A stretch of DNA of 64,000 nucleotides from positions 1 through 64,000 of the forward strand of contig SKCR01026770.1 of the NCBI GenBank assembly GCA_019454045.1. Reading direction: 5' to 3'. Numbering within the stretch: the first letter of the stretch is position 1; each line of letters opens with the position of its first letter. The DNA comes from Zanthoxylum bungeanum (taxonomy: Eukaryota; Streptophyta; Magnoliopsida; Sapindales; Rutaceae). The notes beneath the pieces are model-generated. The model ran no database searches. It saw only the letters and a program-made list of their open reading frames with translations, and was not told the DNA's origin. The position numbers and the translations under genes were made by a program. Shown here in pieces: positions 46,790 through 60,250 of the stretch.

Positions 46790-47430
46790 TAAAGATCTTC
46801 ATTCAATGAGGTTTCAATGTGACTTTAGACGTCTTATATAGATAGTGTCATGGGCATTAATCTTCAAGCGTCTCTTCCACAAATGAGATGGCAAATAGAA
46901 ATATTTTTCACCTTGTGCTCATGTCATATTGTTCAAATATTTATCCTTAAGAGTATTGAATGGAAGAATAGAGCATAATGAGGTCTTGGAGGAAGCTTGA
47001 CTTAGAATGGTTGTGCCATTTAATCAAGCTCATAGGCGGTGTCAATGATTCTAGTTTCTCCATGTTGTGATGTGACCTCTTATGTCAAAAGATTTTCAAT
47101 AGGTTCACACATCTGCTCTTGCCTAACTAGTTGTTCCACCACTTCTTCATAAATGCACCTTTGAATTTCTTCGTCTACATCTTCATCAGACATATGTACA
47201 ATACATACTTCAAGATTGTCAATTTGATATTGCAGCGTATATGTATCTTGAATGACATCATTTACTATGTCTATTCTAAAGCTCTCATCTTGCTTTGTTG
47301 ATGTGGAGGTTATGATTTGCTCATCTACATCAGACTGTATCTCACCAACATGAGGTATATCATAATCTCTTAAAGCCCCTAGCTCTCCTACTGCTCAATG
47401 ATACTTTATTAGTCGACCACCTAAAATCAA
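46790..47430 (-). pseudogene. Gag-like remnant, sister of the ORF at 31790-33045
   Basis: MSDEDVDEEIQRCIYEE on the minus strand near 47190 matches the pattern of MTDEELNEEILRYICEE in the first element. Many stops follow. Confidence 0.55.
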
Positions 47431-47459
47431 AGAAAAATAAAAAAAAAAAAAGATAAAAA

Positions 47460-48110
47460 AGAGGTCGGTATGTCGGTCTACAGACCGGTCAATAATCTGA
47501 TCATTGGAACGCATTAAATGCTAACGGTAACTATTCAGTAGCCGTTTGAATTGAAGACCGACATATCGGCCCTTGAGTATAATATACCAGTCTCAATACA
47601 AAGAATTGGGCCTGCTCAAATTTTTTACTATAAATTGAGACCTTATTTCATTTTCAACCTCTCCTAACACTTTTGAACATTTTTCTTTTAAACAAGAAAA
47701 TAGAGAAACATATCTTCTTGATCTTTTTACTCTCAATATATGAGAAGCTCATTGTTTACATATTCATAATCATTTTAGTGAGCTTAGTGATATTTGGGTA
47801 AATACACTCATGCTCAATCTTTGTAATCCTTAGTGAGTTCCCAAATAGTGTTGTAAACACATCTTCATTATTCAAACACTTGTGTGAAATCCCTTAAGTG
47901 AGTGATGAGTACTCTTAATGGTGGATTTGTTGTAAATGTTTGAGAGAAGCCTTGAAAGAAATAGCTATCGGTGTATAAGTGGTCGAACTTAATGGAAAGC
48001 TTCAAGCGTGGCTTGGAGTAGTGGACGTAGGTAAGGAGTTGGCCGAACCACTATAAATCTGGTGTCAATTTCTCTACTCTGATCTTTTTTATTTTGCAAT
48101 TTGATTTGAA
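47460..48110. mobile_element. LTR-like fragment
   Basis: Begins with GGTCGGTATGTCGGTC and its inverted counterpart at about 47560, has TATAAATTGAGACC near 47630, and ends with a GTGGACGTAGG...GCCGAACCACTATAAATC stretch that resembles the end of the Tat LTR (5130-5180). Boundaries are uncertain. Confidence 0.35.
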
Positions 48111-48381
48111 TTAATATTGTTAATTATATTTGTTGGTAAAACTATAGAGCTTAAAATTGTAAAAATTTATAATTCCGTATTTATTTTTTAATCACCCACC
48201 TCCCTCTTAGATATAGTTGCTATTTCAAGTATTTGTAGGTAATTTCAAATTATACTTCTAGTGAAAATCTCTTTTACTTGTGAAATTAATTTGCAACAGT
48301 AAATCAACTATTCTCTTAAGAACCAGATAGATCCAAAGGCTCCTCACATTAAGTTTATTCTCTTTGTAGAATCTATCCACT

Positions 48382-51322
48382 TAGACATGCACATGGTTGC
48401 GGTTCGGAACTGTAATCGAACCGCAACTGAATCGTTTACCAACCGTAAACCAAACTGTTGACTATGCAATCGAACCGTAATCGTAACCGAACCAGTCGAG
48501 TCTGGTTCGTTTAAGGTTGAGGTAAAATTCCAACCGTCAGTTTGGGCGGTGGGAGCGGTTCGAACCGTAAAAGTTATAATCCTGGTTCGAATCGTAACAG
48601 TTACAGTTTGAACCGTAATGGTTATAGTTCGAACTATAATAGTTTCAATCGTTAAACTTAACGATAATATTTTTTTAATAATATTACAATTTTAAAATGT
48701 CTAATTTGTCCCCTCCAATAACTATATTTTGGGGGTATTTTAGGCATCATAAAAAATCAACAAAACTATAAATAACCCTTTAACTAATTTTTCAAAACCA
48801 CAAATCATTTACTGTTCTCATTTTCTCAAATCTCATATATTCAATCAATTTATTCTCTTATTATTTCAATATCTTCATTATAATAGCAAACTCATCACAC
48901 ATCACTAACATTCCTGAGGCTGCGGATACCACTCAACATACCACCGATGGAACGACTTCACGTATTCAAGTGAGAAATCGAGGTTCTGAAATATTGGCAA
49001 AACATTTCACTCTGGTCGTGAATGATGTCACATGTGAGAATAATGATGTCTGTAATTATTATGGAAAAAATTACAAACACACCAGTGGGTATGTAACTAT
49101 GACGAGTAATATGAGGAGTGCTCATAAAGCTGAGTTTAGGAATGATACAATACAAACATAAATGACAAGGTTTTCTGCTTTCGGTCCATGTTCATCTTCT
49201 TATACTAAATTATTTAAATATAATGAATCTCAATGGAAAGATAATTTAACTAAATTTATTATCATGAATATTTAGCTTTTAATTTTGGTTAAAAATCGTC
49301 TTTTAATGATTTAATACATAAAAAAAATTGAATCTTGTTGGATGTAAACTTACTAGGATGACATGTAAAAAAAATGATGGAATTGTATGTAAAAAGTCAA
49401 AATAATTTAAGGGAATTATTCCTTAAACTTAAAGGTCACATTTCAATTTGTAGTGACATATGGAGTGACCATTGGCAGTCACGTTCATACATGAGTGTGA
49501 CATATTATTGAATTGAAGATTCATAGTTTATTCAAAAAAGAATTATTGCATTTCAGCTTTTTGATGATGCACACACTGTAGATAATATTTATAACTTAAA
49601 GCTATTTGCCAGCCAAATTTGGGAGGTAAATTTTTCCATGTTCGATGTGCATATCATATTTTGAATTTATGTGTATAAGATGGTTTGAAATCTTTAAATT
49701 CTTATATTGCACCTATTAAAAAATATTTAATTTAATTTGGTCGTATTCTAAAATTAGAAGAGAATGATGTACTTTTTGTAAGCAAAATGGTGTTAGGCCG
49801 AAAAAATTCGGCCGTGATGTTCCAAATCATTGGAATTCTACCTATTTTATACTAAATAAAAGTTTTGAATATAAAGATTTATTATGTTTATTTGTTGCTC
49901 ACTATCAATAAGATGTAGTTTATATCCCAGTCATTGAGAAGTTTGTTCAAAAAATTTAGAGATTTTAAAAGTTTTTAATGATGCTGCGAATATTTTAAGT
50001 GGTGTTTATTATCCAACTTCAAATATTTTTCTCCTTACAAATCTTGACATTGTTGGGGTATTAGCCGAACCTAATAATAGCAACGAATTTGATGATGTTT
50101 TTTATGATCCTAACAATATTTTTGATGATCCTAACAATATTTTTGACGATATTTCAAATGCAATTAAAAAATATGTTGCGACAATGAGAACAAAATGACT
50201 TAATTATTATAGAGACATATCATTATTTTATCTTATTGCTTTTATTTTGGATCCAAGGTTTAAACTTAAAGATTTAGAAAATATTTTACAAAATTATTAT
50301 GCTTTATTAGGTGGAAGAACTGTGATAATTTCTTCAATTATTGATAACGTTATGAGAACTTTACTTGATTTAGATAATGATTATGTTAGTATACTACACA
50401 ATCCATGAATGCACCAACTGAACAATCTAAGCTTCATGCTGGTAGAAGTTGGTTAATGCAGCAAAATAAAAAATCAAAGTCCACCAATACCACCACTACT
50501 AATACAAAAATTAATGCATACCTAATGATAAATTTTGAGTTTCCCCAAAGTGCTTTTGTAGGTGAGAAATTTCTTATCCTTGATTGTTGATAAAAATATT
50601 AAGGAATATTTTCAGTCATGGCCATGGTTGAAGGGAGGTATTAGCGACACCGGTCTCAACTGTATTTGTAGAGCATGCATTTAGTATGAGCGGCAATATC
50701 CTTGATGACAGAAGATCAAGGTTGAAACCGGAGACGTTAGAAGCTCAAACGTGTCTTGACGATTGGTGTAGGGCGGAACGTCGTGAATAAGAAAATCAAC
50801 CGGAAATTTTTAAAGATTTGTGTGATAACACGAATACAACTGGAATCGAAGACCGGATCGCCTTCCCCGGATGAAGATGAATAAAATTTTAATGGGGTAA
50901 ATTATTAAAAATAAAATATAACAAAACTACGTAAGCTTTGATTCCTCTACGCCCCAAAATGATACGTAGACAGCTTATGTAAGTGCAAGTTCTTTTTCCA
51001 AAAAAGTAAATAAATTATCAATGTCTACTTTTTGTATTACACTTTAGCAAATCTTTAATTTTTTATTGTTTTTATAATAAATTAAATTAATTTATTTACT
51101 CCTAAGTATATCTTTGATTTTTTATTATTTTTATAATAATTTAATTTAATTTATTAAAAAATGATTTCAAATTTTAAACCGAACCGAACTGCACGGTTCG
51201 ACCGGTTTAAGATTCAGTTGTGGTTCGGCTTTGGCCAAAACCGCAACCGAACCATTGATCGAACCACCAATCGCACGGTTTGGTTATGGTTTTGAACCGT
51301 AACCGAACCGTATGCATGCCTA
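48382..51322 (+). mobile_element. hAT transposon with degenerate transposase
   Basis: Ends TAGACATGCA and TGCATGCCTA, flanked by TATCCACT (48374-48381) and TATACACT (51323-51330), an 8-bp target duplication with one change. Both subterminal regions are rich in GAACCGTAACCG-type words. At 2.9 kb it is the size of an autonomous hAT. Confidence 0.88.
48890..50790 (+). pseudogene. hAT transposase pseudogene
   Basis: An N-terminal BED-type zinc-finger remnant (VCNYYGKNYK near 49050) and a C-terminal hAT dimerisation segment (VSTVFVEHAFSMSGNILDDRR near 50660) survive; more than twenty stops and shifts lie between. It is dead. Confidence 0.8.
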
Positions 51323-52124
51323 TATACACTATGATAAACGACCCCTTCCTCCTGAAAAGACGTTAACAAATATTGACTAATAATATATATATATAAAAGA
51401 TAAATATTTTTAAATTCTGTCAATGCGCCACTTAGGCGACTTAATTTTGAAATAAAAAATAAAATAAAATAATTTTAATTAAATACTAAATTATGTTATC
51501 TTATTCCTAGTAAAAAATAACAAATTGAAAATCGGGTCGGACTAGCCGGTCGGACTAATCGAACCGAGAATTGGTTGTGAGTCCTGTCTAGTTAATCGAT
51601 AAAAATTGTGTAGTAAAAAACCGATCAAACCCTGTCAAAACCGGTGAACCAGACATGATCGATTCAATTTTTTTAATTTTTTAAATCAAAAACTAAAATT
51701 AATATTTTTCGTAATTTTTAATTAAATAAAACTATTTATCGATTCGATTATCGGTTCGATTATGAAAACAAACTCATAATTTGGTTGTCTTGAATGTGCG
51801 AAATACTCTGTTTATTTATAAGTAAAGCCGCACGCCAATTAATGGAACCATCACTATAGATTCTCCTTTCCACATGCCAATCGTGATACAAAATCACTAG
51901 CAGACTTCTCTAAAAAGTCCACATAAAATGAACCTATGATTATTTAGGGTGAAAGTAATCATCTTTTAATTGGACTCTAATCCACCTGCCTTATCAAGTA
52001 GATATTCCAATTACATTTTTATTTCTTGGCTTGTCAAGAATATCAATACAATAATCTCTTGAAGATCCTGCCAATAATAGCTAGAGTATCTCAAAGAATT
52101 ACACCAATAAGTAGCCAATGGTCC
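51323..52124. other. Intergenic, transposon-derived words
   Basis: 51530-51770 holds ACCGGTT/AATCGATT-type words on both strands as in hAT subterminal repeats, but no paired ends are found. Nothing else is recognised. Confidence 0.35.
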
Positions 52125-52135
52125 CCATACTTGAT

Positions 52136-52317
52136 TTGTTTTTTTTTTAAATCATTCGAAACCCCACCGCCAAATTACCCTTTCCGCGCTTAAGCGAAAC
52201 AGGTAAAACCTCCAGTTGTCACAGGCTCTTACAAGAAACGCACTCCCTGGATTCGAACCTAAAATCTCAAAATGAAATCTTGAACCCTACACCATCAAAT
52301 CACGCCCCCTAAAATCT
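52136..52317 (-). mobile_element. tRNA-derived SINE, family B
   Basis: Minus-strand copy with B-box GGTTCGAATCC (near 52250) and an A-tail (T-run at about 52139-52149 on the plus strand). A perfect 11-bp target duplication CCATACTTGAT lies at 52125-52135 and 52318-52328. Same family as 1872-2043. Confidence 0.85.
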
Positions 52318-52328
52318 CCATACTTGAT

Positions 52329-53640
52329 ATGACACGCAAACCCTAATTTCACAACATTGTTGCCGATTACATGCCTTAACATCCTATTTTACGCGTCCAA
52401 TAATATCCGATAAATACAAAAATTCTTAAATCTTAATTCTATGAGAGATTAGCCCCATTGACAACTCTCATTACATCATTTCATTTCAATTTATATTTGT
52501 GCGCGTTGATTAATAGGTAATTAATCGCAAATCGCTATTTGAGCGATTCTACCTAACCGATTTTGACTGCTTTATGCCAACATTGATATTCGAACGATTT
52601 TGACCAATTAATCCATCAATTTCTCATATTAACATCTCTTGTTACAACAGTTCATTTCAACTTATATTTGTATTATTTAAGCGTCGATTATTCGGCATTT
52701 AATCACAAATCACTATTTGAGCAATTCGATCTGACTGATTTTGGCTGTTTGAAAGCGACACTGATATTCAGACGATTTTGACCAATTAATCGATTAATTT
52801 TCGATTTTTGATTTACCAAAAATTAGCTGTTTTAATCTATTTTTAATTTTTAAATATTTTTTGGGTTTTTGATTGATTAGAAACGATAAAAATGAATAAA
52901 AATACGTTTCAATTTTAAAAAAAAAATGATTATTAGGATAATAACACCAATATCCTTAATTTATTATATTTTCTTAAATAATGATAGATTTTTCTATTTA
53001 TATTAAAATGGTTCATATTCATATTGATTTAACTAAAGACTCTTAGATAATTTAACATTTTTTTCAATTACAAATTAATGTTTTTTTTTAAATGATTTTT
53101 GAAGGATTAGAATAGATAGTTCTGAATTTTTTTTATTATCCATGTAAAATGTCAACTTTACACTTCTATATTAATTTCTAATTAATTCCGATTATTTCGG
53201 ATTAATCGCAAATCATTCAAATCGCTCTTAAAACAATGTTCGATTAAATTGCCTAGATTTATACATATAACTTCAAACAGAGAAGCTATATAAACAACTT
53301 TAGTTACAACCAATATCATAATGAGTTTCAAGGAATCAAGGCTAACACGAAATACTTTAAAAGAAATTTTACAATTAGCATTGCTTTAGTAGTGCTTTAA
53401 AACTCGGGGTAAAAGTGGGAAATTAAAAAATGACCCATTTAACTTTTCCAAATATCATAACACGTGTCATGAATTCTATCAATAATAATAATGAAAACAA
53501 TATTTGGACCAAAATATCCTTCTTCCCAAAATTTCTCTCTTTTCCATTGTTATGTTTAATTACTCAACAACAACAATAGTAATTAATACTAATACATTAC
53601 TAACATTATTACCAGAATAGAACAAATATCACACTCAATA
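52329..53640. other. Intergenic AT-rich region
   Basis: Two similar ~110-bp segments occur at about 52480-52600 and 52650-52770 (CATTTCAATTTATATTTG, then ATTTGAGC, then CGATTTTGACCAATTAATC). No gene is seen. The end of this stretch may include the 3' UTR of the SUD1-like gene. Confidence 0.4.
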
Positions 53641-53861
53641 AATTATAGTTGGCAAAAATAAGCAGAAACTGAACATTGAATATCTAATATTGTTGTTTTC
53701 TCTTGCTAATTTCTAAGTTAATATTATTATTGATGTAATTAATATATGCACAAGATGGAGCACTACTCAGAAAGCTATTGAAGGTAGACAAGCTATCAAC
53801 ATAATTTGGAGAAGCAATTATCCAATACCTATTACAAGCTGCTGCATTTGACACCGTCGTT

Positions 53862-56800
53862 TCAGTGAGCACGCCTCAACCTCAATCCTACGTCTGCTTC
53901 TCTGTCGTCTTGGATTAAACCAGGGCCCCGCAAATCTGAATTTTGCAATTCTGAGGAAATTCCTCCATCTTCTTGCCTCACTCGTAGATCTTCCCCAAAG
54001 TTATGAAGCCTACGGCCGACGAGGTATCGGTCATCGCGTATGGAATTGTGAAGGTTAGTGAACCAGACATGGAATCTCTTTGCGCAGAACCACAACACGC
54101 TAAAGCAGAGGCAACCCAGCCATGCAAACCGATAAACTGCTGAATTTACAACTAGTGGGTACCCAAGCACAGGGAAGACCCCTCTGGCAAGGACATACGG
54201 TACACACAGGGCTGTCAGTAGCTTCATTATGATTGGGAACACAATCTCACGGAGCACCCAAAGACCTTGCAGCCTTGAGAAACCATCTTCTCTCACTCTC
54301 TCGAATTTTATTCGCCAGCTTTCATCTACCAGCGGCATCATGTGATCAAGCATAACCTGTTACATTGGGGGAGAAGACATGATTCCTTGCTGAGAACACA
54401 TCTTAAAATGTATCAGAAAAGGGTGACAGTGCACGGAAAGTGCGATAAAAGACTCACCAATCTAGTCCAGATCTTCAGAAAGATGAGGCCTAAAGCCCAA
54501 TCTTGATACAGAAGGAAAACGGGGCTTTCATCCACAGGCACCCGCATCGGTACAATCACCAAAAGCTCAAAAAGCAGCCCAATTAACACCGGAATGACAA
54601 AAATCTGAAACATAACAGCAGCAAAGGAAATGAAGTGTTACAACTCCCAACCACAAGGGCAGAAAAACAATAACCAGGAACACACAACACCCCCCCCCCC
54701 CCCCCCCCCCCAACAACAAAAAAAACCCGACTGTAAGAGATTGATGACCAGAATTAACCTTACCCATATTGACAATAATGCGGAGCTCTTAAAAACAATA
54801 ACACACCACTTCCAAATTTGCTTCAACAGAACCGTTGCCCTCTTCGTTCTAACATGCTCAATGGAATATCTGGCTGCAGCTAGAGCAGTCCAAATAACAT
54901 AGCTTCCAATGATAAAAGCATATAGATCTATGAAATGGGAAGACAAAAAAGGACTATTAGCATCTTTATCCAAGGGCATGAAGCATGGGGACTATAAAAA
55001 AATTCAATAACAATGTTACCGTTGCATTTGACGCCATGGGTAATTGGAAAAAGGGGAATGGCATTGAACAGTGCACGTCCAAGTGAAATTGGTACAACAA
55101 TCAGGGCGGAGTTAATGACAAGAAGAGTCATCCAGGCGATCACAAGCAAGAGGACAATGCGAAGAACAAAGCCGTAACTGCTACAATACAGAAATAGACA
55201 ATAGAGTGTAAGCAGAAGAATAAGAACCAATCAACATGTTTAATTATAACAAAAATATTGAAAAATGCAAAGAATGAAATAGAATAACACGGGATTATTG
55301 CAGATTTAGCATCACAGATGGTGCTATAATGACATGATGAAGCATTTGGAGATGATGGTATAATGACATGATGAAGCTTTTGGGTGATCAAAAGGAGAGC
55401 ACAATTAACTTAAGGAGTCTACTTGATTCATGAATCAACAACCTTAGTTCAAGGGTGCACTTCATAAAACTCCAATGCCAGGGAGAAATTCAGTCAAGTG
55501 TTATTCACACAAGGATGTAACATAGACCTACTTCTAATGTAACAAGTTTAAGGTGACCTGCAACTTACTCTGAGTCGGATTGATCATCACCATCATACTC
55601 TTCTGAAACATTAGAGTTTCCTGATGCAAGAGCACCTCTATTTATATCATCAACAACTGGCATTCCAATCAAGGGTCGATCAGGTCCTAGCTGTATTACC
55701 TGCAGTTCATCACGCCTAATCTCAATATTTCTATCATGCCTTATGTCCATATTTCCATTCTCCTGGCCACTATTGTCCTCAGGTCCGGGCAGCAAAAAGT
55801 CTGTTAGACCAAGTGCCCAGCCAACAGCTGAGAACCAATAGTGAAGAAGAGACTTGATTGTTGTGCGCAGCTTGAAATGCTCAACGGCAAATGGAATGCA
55901 GATTTGAAAGAGAAGCATGTCAGCTGGTATTTCAGTAAATGGGTCCGATACGCTGCATAAACAGTTGTACATTCAGAAAAAAAAAAGATGATATATCAAC
56001 AAGGAACTGCACACTAAAATAGAAAGTGTCTGCTTACGATATATCAAGAGGAAAAATGGAAGGAGCCATGCGCATTGAAAGTTTCACAGGCAAAAATACC
56101 AGCATCACAATCAAACTCCCGTAAACTGCAACAGACAGCAAAACTCTACGAGCATGCTTGTGTACAGGATCATCAATTAGATCACGGAATGGATTATAGT
56201 TTGGATCAGCAGGATCACGAAGAAAGTACAGAACTCCATTACGCAGAACCTATCACAAAGTGGAGAAATGTCATAAGAGTAACACACTCAGACTACAATT
56301 CCAGAACTGAAATAAGATGGCAAGGAGCAGTACCCCTCGAAGAAGGCTGACGAAGATGCTTATCTGTAACATGTAAACAATTCCTACAACCCAATGAACC
56401 AATGAGCTTGCCAAAGGAGAGACTGAGAAGAACTGAACTCTCTGTGACATTGACTTCCCAAACATCCTTATAGTGCAAACATCCAACCACCAACCGCACA
56501 TCAAAGGGAATACCCCAAGTTCAATGACCAAAAGGAAAGCTACCTTGATCATGGTCATCAAATGCCTCATTGCAGCCAAGAGCTGCCTAAAGAGAGATGG
56601 AATTGTCTCTGCTACAGAAGCAATCCCATAGAACCTCCCCATAGTCAAAGGCTCGCCCTTGGTATACCGAATCAAAGCAACAATGCCAAGGTAGAAGAAG
56701 ACTAGAGAGAATATAAACATGTATCCAATAGCAAGAGTCATAACATCAGAAAGCCGTGATGTTCCCATAGTTGCCCCTTTCAACAAATCTGCTGAAAGCA

Positions 56801-59800
56801 AGGCATTTGTACTGTTTGCTGCTTCAGTTATTCCACTGGAAGTTCCTTTTAACACATCTGCAACTTCGCCAAGATGACCACCTTCTTGCCCTTCGGATGG
56901 TAGATTCGTCACAGCACTTAATGCATTCTTCAATGTGATATTTGCTAAGGAAAGCGCTGTCTCTGTAAGCGGCATGACCGCTGACAGCACTGGACCACTA
57001 GCAGAGGAGAAAATCCATGTTACATAGTACAGAATAATCCGACCTAATGAAAAGGGCATAAAGATCACAACCCCAAGGAATATCATATTGCTTGCCAGAA
57101 CCTGCAAATGAGTAAACCACTCATCATATGATGAAAAGTTTCACATCAGGTATTCAAAAAAGGCTAAAGATAAGAGTTTACTTCTCTTGATATTAAAGAA
57201 CGGCAAATAGATCTGAAAGTAACATTCCATAGCATCTTGAATTTTATATCCACACAAAAGTATTTAGTAGCTTTCCAAAAAAACAAAATTATTAGGCAAC
57301 CAATCCATGAAAAAATAAAGTCTGTTAATGGCGTGACTTTATCCTAAAGCTTGCTTCGGTAATGGAGTTCAAAACTATAATCCCACAGTCAAAATTAGTT
57401 TTACTTCTAAGATAGAGCAAATTATGCTTAGACTCCTTGTAAATGTCAGTTAAGTCCCTCATTTTCCTTTTTAACCAATTTCAATCTTCGATTACTTTTG
57501 GCATTAAGTTCAAAAGCCTGTCAAGCAATGGCGGTCAGTCAACTTCTAAAAACATCAGTTCGTCAACAGAATTCAACTTCTAAACTAAACACCAAAAGCT
57601 GATGGCAAGGGGTGAAGGTGGTAATATACATAAAGAGCAGCCTAAGTGATATTTAGGCCAAGTACAAGAGGTATGAGTGTCATTTGCACATAGAAGATGG
57701 AGCTAGTAAAATCTATGTTGTCAAAGGTGGTGGCGGTGGGCATGGCAATGTGTTTTGGTAGTTCAACTTGCCCAAGTGCCACCATTGACCAGTCAAAAGG
57801 CGGGTTGATTAGTCACCAGTCAAACATGCATAATTTTATCTAATATATAGTCATATAACGTAAAATACCTTAGTGCTTTCCTATGTTAAAATAACTTAAT
57901 ATACCAACTAATAACATATCTAACAGCAAGCCAAATAGTAGCAATTTATTCTAACAGGAAAACAGGCATAAGACCTTCAACAGTCACAAGAAAACACAGA
58001 AAGAAAACGAGAAAGAGACAAAAGTAAAAACCACCAAGACAACAATCATTTAAGCAACTGAATAAAACAAAACAGAATTACCAATCCATTATGCTAACAG
58101 GAAAATGATAAAGAACAAATGAAAGACTTACAGTAAAAGCATTTTCAACCAAATGAAAAACAGGACCCTGCATGCCAACAAGCTCATCAAAGGGTACATC
58201 CTCTGCACCATCAGCATCATCCAAACCATCGAACAACTGTTCAACGTGGGCCTCAAGACGAGCTGCCTGAATCTCCCATCGTGCAGCAACATTTTCTGCA
58301 TTCCTTCTTATCATTTGACCTGCTCCAGCAATACCTTGGGCTCCAACAACGTCTTCAGCATTACCTTCACCAGCAAAATTCCTATTACCTTGTCCAGGAG
58401 GTCGCCTGGCAGCACGAGCAACATTTCTGTCCCCTTCATCCTCTCTCTCAGCATCTTGTCCTCCAATCTCTCGTAAATGCCTGAAGTAATCCCTTAAAGA
58501 AGTCGCCCCAAGGAAAATAAACACAATGCTCGCAGAAAGTAAGAAACCATGCAGACAATCAGTAAGAATAACTGTAGTGGAGATATGACTCAAAAATAAT
58601 CTCTGAGCTTCCCCAAAACTCCTCACAAATGCCAACCGCCATATCCAGAATGTGATAAATGGTATAATGACGAGCCAAACTGAAAGGACAAAACTGAGCC
58701 GTAGAAAAAATTGCAGGACATGGCAAGCTTTCATCGCCATTCCGACTACAAACTCCTGAAATGGAAGTCTTGCTGGTGCATTCTCGGCATAAACAGGGGA
58801 GAAGGAAAATGCATGTTTACAAACCTACAGACGCACCAATTACATTCAGTTACAGGAACGATATATTCCCCTAGAAAAAAGAACTCATCATAAACAGAAT
58901 CAAGATGAGTCGAAAGCAACAAGAGACTTTCCAGAACTTGTAAAATTCAAACCTAATAAATAAAATTAATTAACACACAGTAGCAGGAAACATGATAAAG
59001 AAAACTCAACGTTCATTCTGATTGTTGTGTTTGCCTGTTTGTTTTTATGCATGCATTTACACCCTTACATAACAGGCTCCTACTGACTGACATATTTAGG
59101 TATATTTTTGAAATGTGATTTATATAAGTCATGTAATTTATTGGTCTATATGCTACTATAATGATATCACCTCTAAATCATGATCTTAGAAACCCCAACA
59201 GTTCAACTGACATGAGCCCAAAGGGGAAACCCATCTAATCATGAATATAATATTTCAAGAACGAGGGTAGGAACCCAATTAAAATTTTGTCCATTTATAG
59301 CAGATCAAAGTTATCAAACATAAAGAATTAGCTGCCGCACCTTCCGACAATGTACTTTCTCCATCCAATAGAAAAACTCTAAATAAGCTTCAACTCTCTA
59401 TCCATCATTCTTATTTTCTTTTTCCCATTATTATAAACAACCAAGCAGTACCCTACCCAATCACCCTTTTAATTTTACCATTTTCAGTTATGCATTAATC
59501 TCAAAAGTCAAATAATTGAACTTGAAACCAAAACCAATCCCCTAAAACCCTAATTGAAAAATCATATACACAAAATCATTAGAATCTAATTTTTAAAATT
59601 CAAAATCTAATATACATAAAAATCATACAATTCAAATATAAAAAAAAAAAAAAACCCTATTCTTTCAACAATTAGAAACAATTAATAGAAAAATAATAAT
59701 AGGCAATTCTTTTGAAAAAATAAAACCTCGCATTGGCGAGCGTTGCTGTGATTGAGCCACTGAAGGAGGCAATCCTGATGAACAAACTTGATACTTCCGC

Positions 59801-60056
59801 TACACGCACAAGGATACCGTAACGGATTCTCCAAATCTCCGGGATTCCGACAGATCCGACACACGTCCTCCTCTTCTTCCTCCTCCTCGTGATCGAGCCT
59901 AGACAAATTACTCCTCTCTCTATCCTCCTCCGCTGACACTCCTTCCCACATCGACACCGGCGAAGAAGGCGACTCCGTCGGCTCGGGAGAGTCGGCCGAC
60001 GAGGAGGCGGAGGCGGAGGCCGTGGCGCCGCCGAGAGGTGACGTGGAGACGTCCAT
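53862..60056 (-). CDS. SUD1: SUD1/CER9-like (Doa10/MARCH6-type) ER E3 ubiquitin ligase
   Basis: Membrane E3 ligase of ER-associated degradation; the Arabidopsis orthologue limits HMG-CoA reductase activity and cuticular wax/cutin. Coding exons (minus): 60056-59727, 58824-58132, 57101-56334, 56249-56038, 55952-55569, 55180-55020, 54927-54764, 54604-54458, 54356-53862. All introns are GT-AG and the total, 3354 nt, gives 1117 aa plus stop, close to the Arabidopsis length. The ATG at 60056 (MDVSTSPLGG) is the first in frame after an upstream TAA. The RING-CH domain has C66, C69, C83, C85, H93, C96, C109 and C112, the last in exon 2. The rest is multi-membrane-spanning and includes FDGLDDADGAEDVPFDEL, RDPADPNYNPFRDLIDDP and VIVPMRVPVDESPVFLLYQ, all typical of the family. 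It ends LRLRRAH. It looks fully functional. Confidence 0.95.
54690..54711. repeat. 22-bp C homopolymer in SUD1 intron 7
   Basis: C22 on the plus strand, so G22 in the sense pre-mRNA, inside a 159-bp intron (54605-54763). Confidence 0.95.
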
Positions 60057-60250
60057 AGGAAAGAGAGATGAGTGTCGACTCACTGATTTCGAGGCGCTCG
60101 ATTATGAATGAATTCGAGTAGAATTTGGATTGTCCGGAAGACGAAGATGGTTGGGTTTTTTTTGTTTGAGGTGTGTGTTCGGAATTACCCCTCGATTCCG
60201 ATTTTATTACGGTTATGTCGGTTACTAGTATGCTGCCGGCTGGACATGAC
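60057..60250 (-). promoter_or_regulatory. SUD1-like 5' UTR and promoter
   Basis: GC-rich immediate upstream region; on the minus strand a T/C-rich and A-rich leader precedes the ATG. No clear TATA box. Confidence 0.4.

Larger units (their letters stand above)
43628..47459 (-). mobile_element. Truncated Athila-like element lacking the LOG ORF
   Basis: A minus-strand relative of the element at 26535-36956. The 3' LTR is 43628-45375 (TGATCGCG...CTCATCA on the plus strand), followed by the same polypurine tract (CACCCCCAAATTTAAC) and the conserved block at 45470-45590. The GTTGCCTCCCCGCTAGCGCT block is at 46741 and a gag-like remnant lies to about 47430. The copy stops at about 47459 without primer site or 5' LTR. 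No LOG-like sequence lies between 45590 and 46740. Confidence 0.7.

Noticed and set aside
47460..48110. Complete solo LTR
   Set aside because: No matching target duplication or clear TG...CA ends found; left as a fragment.
54630..54902. Plus-strand ORF with a proline run over SUD1
   Set aside because: Translation of the C22 tract; antisense to SUD1 exon 7 and intron.
60057..60083. Upstream start for SUD1 at 60083
   Set aside because: That codon is GTG; the first in-frame ATG is at 60056 and an in-frame TAA lies further upstream.
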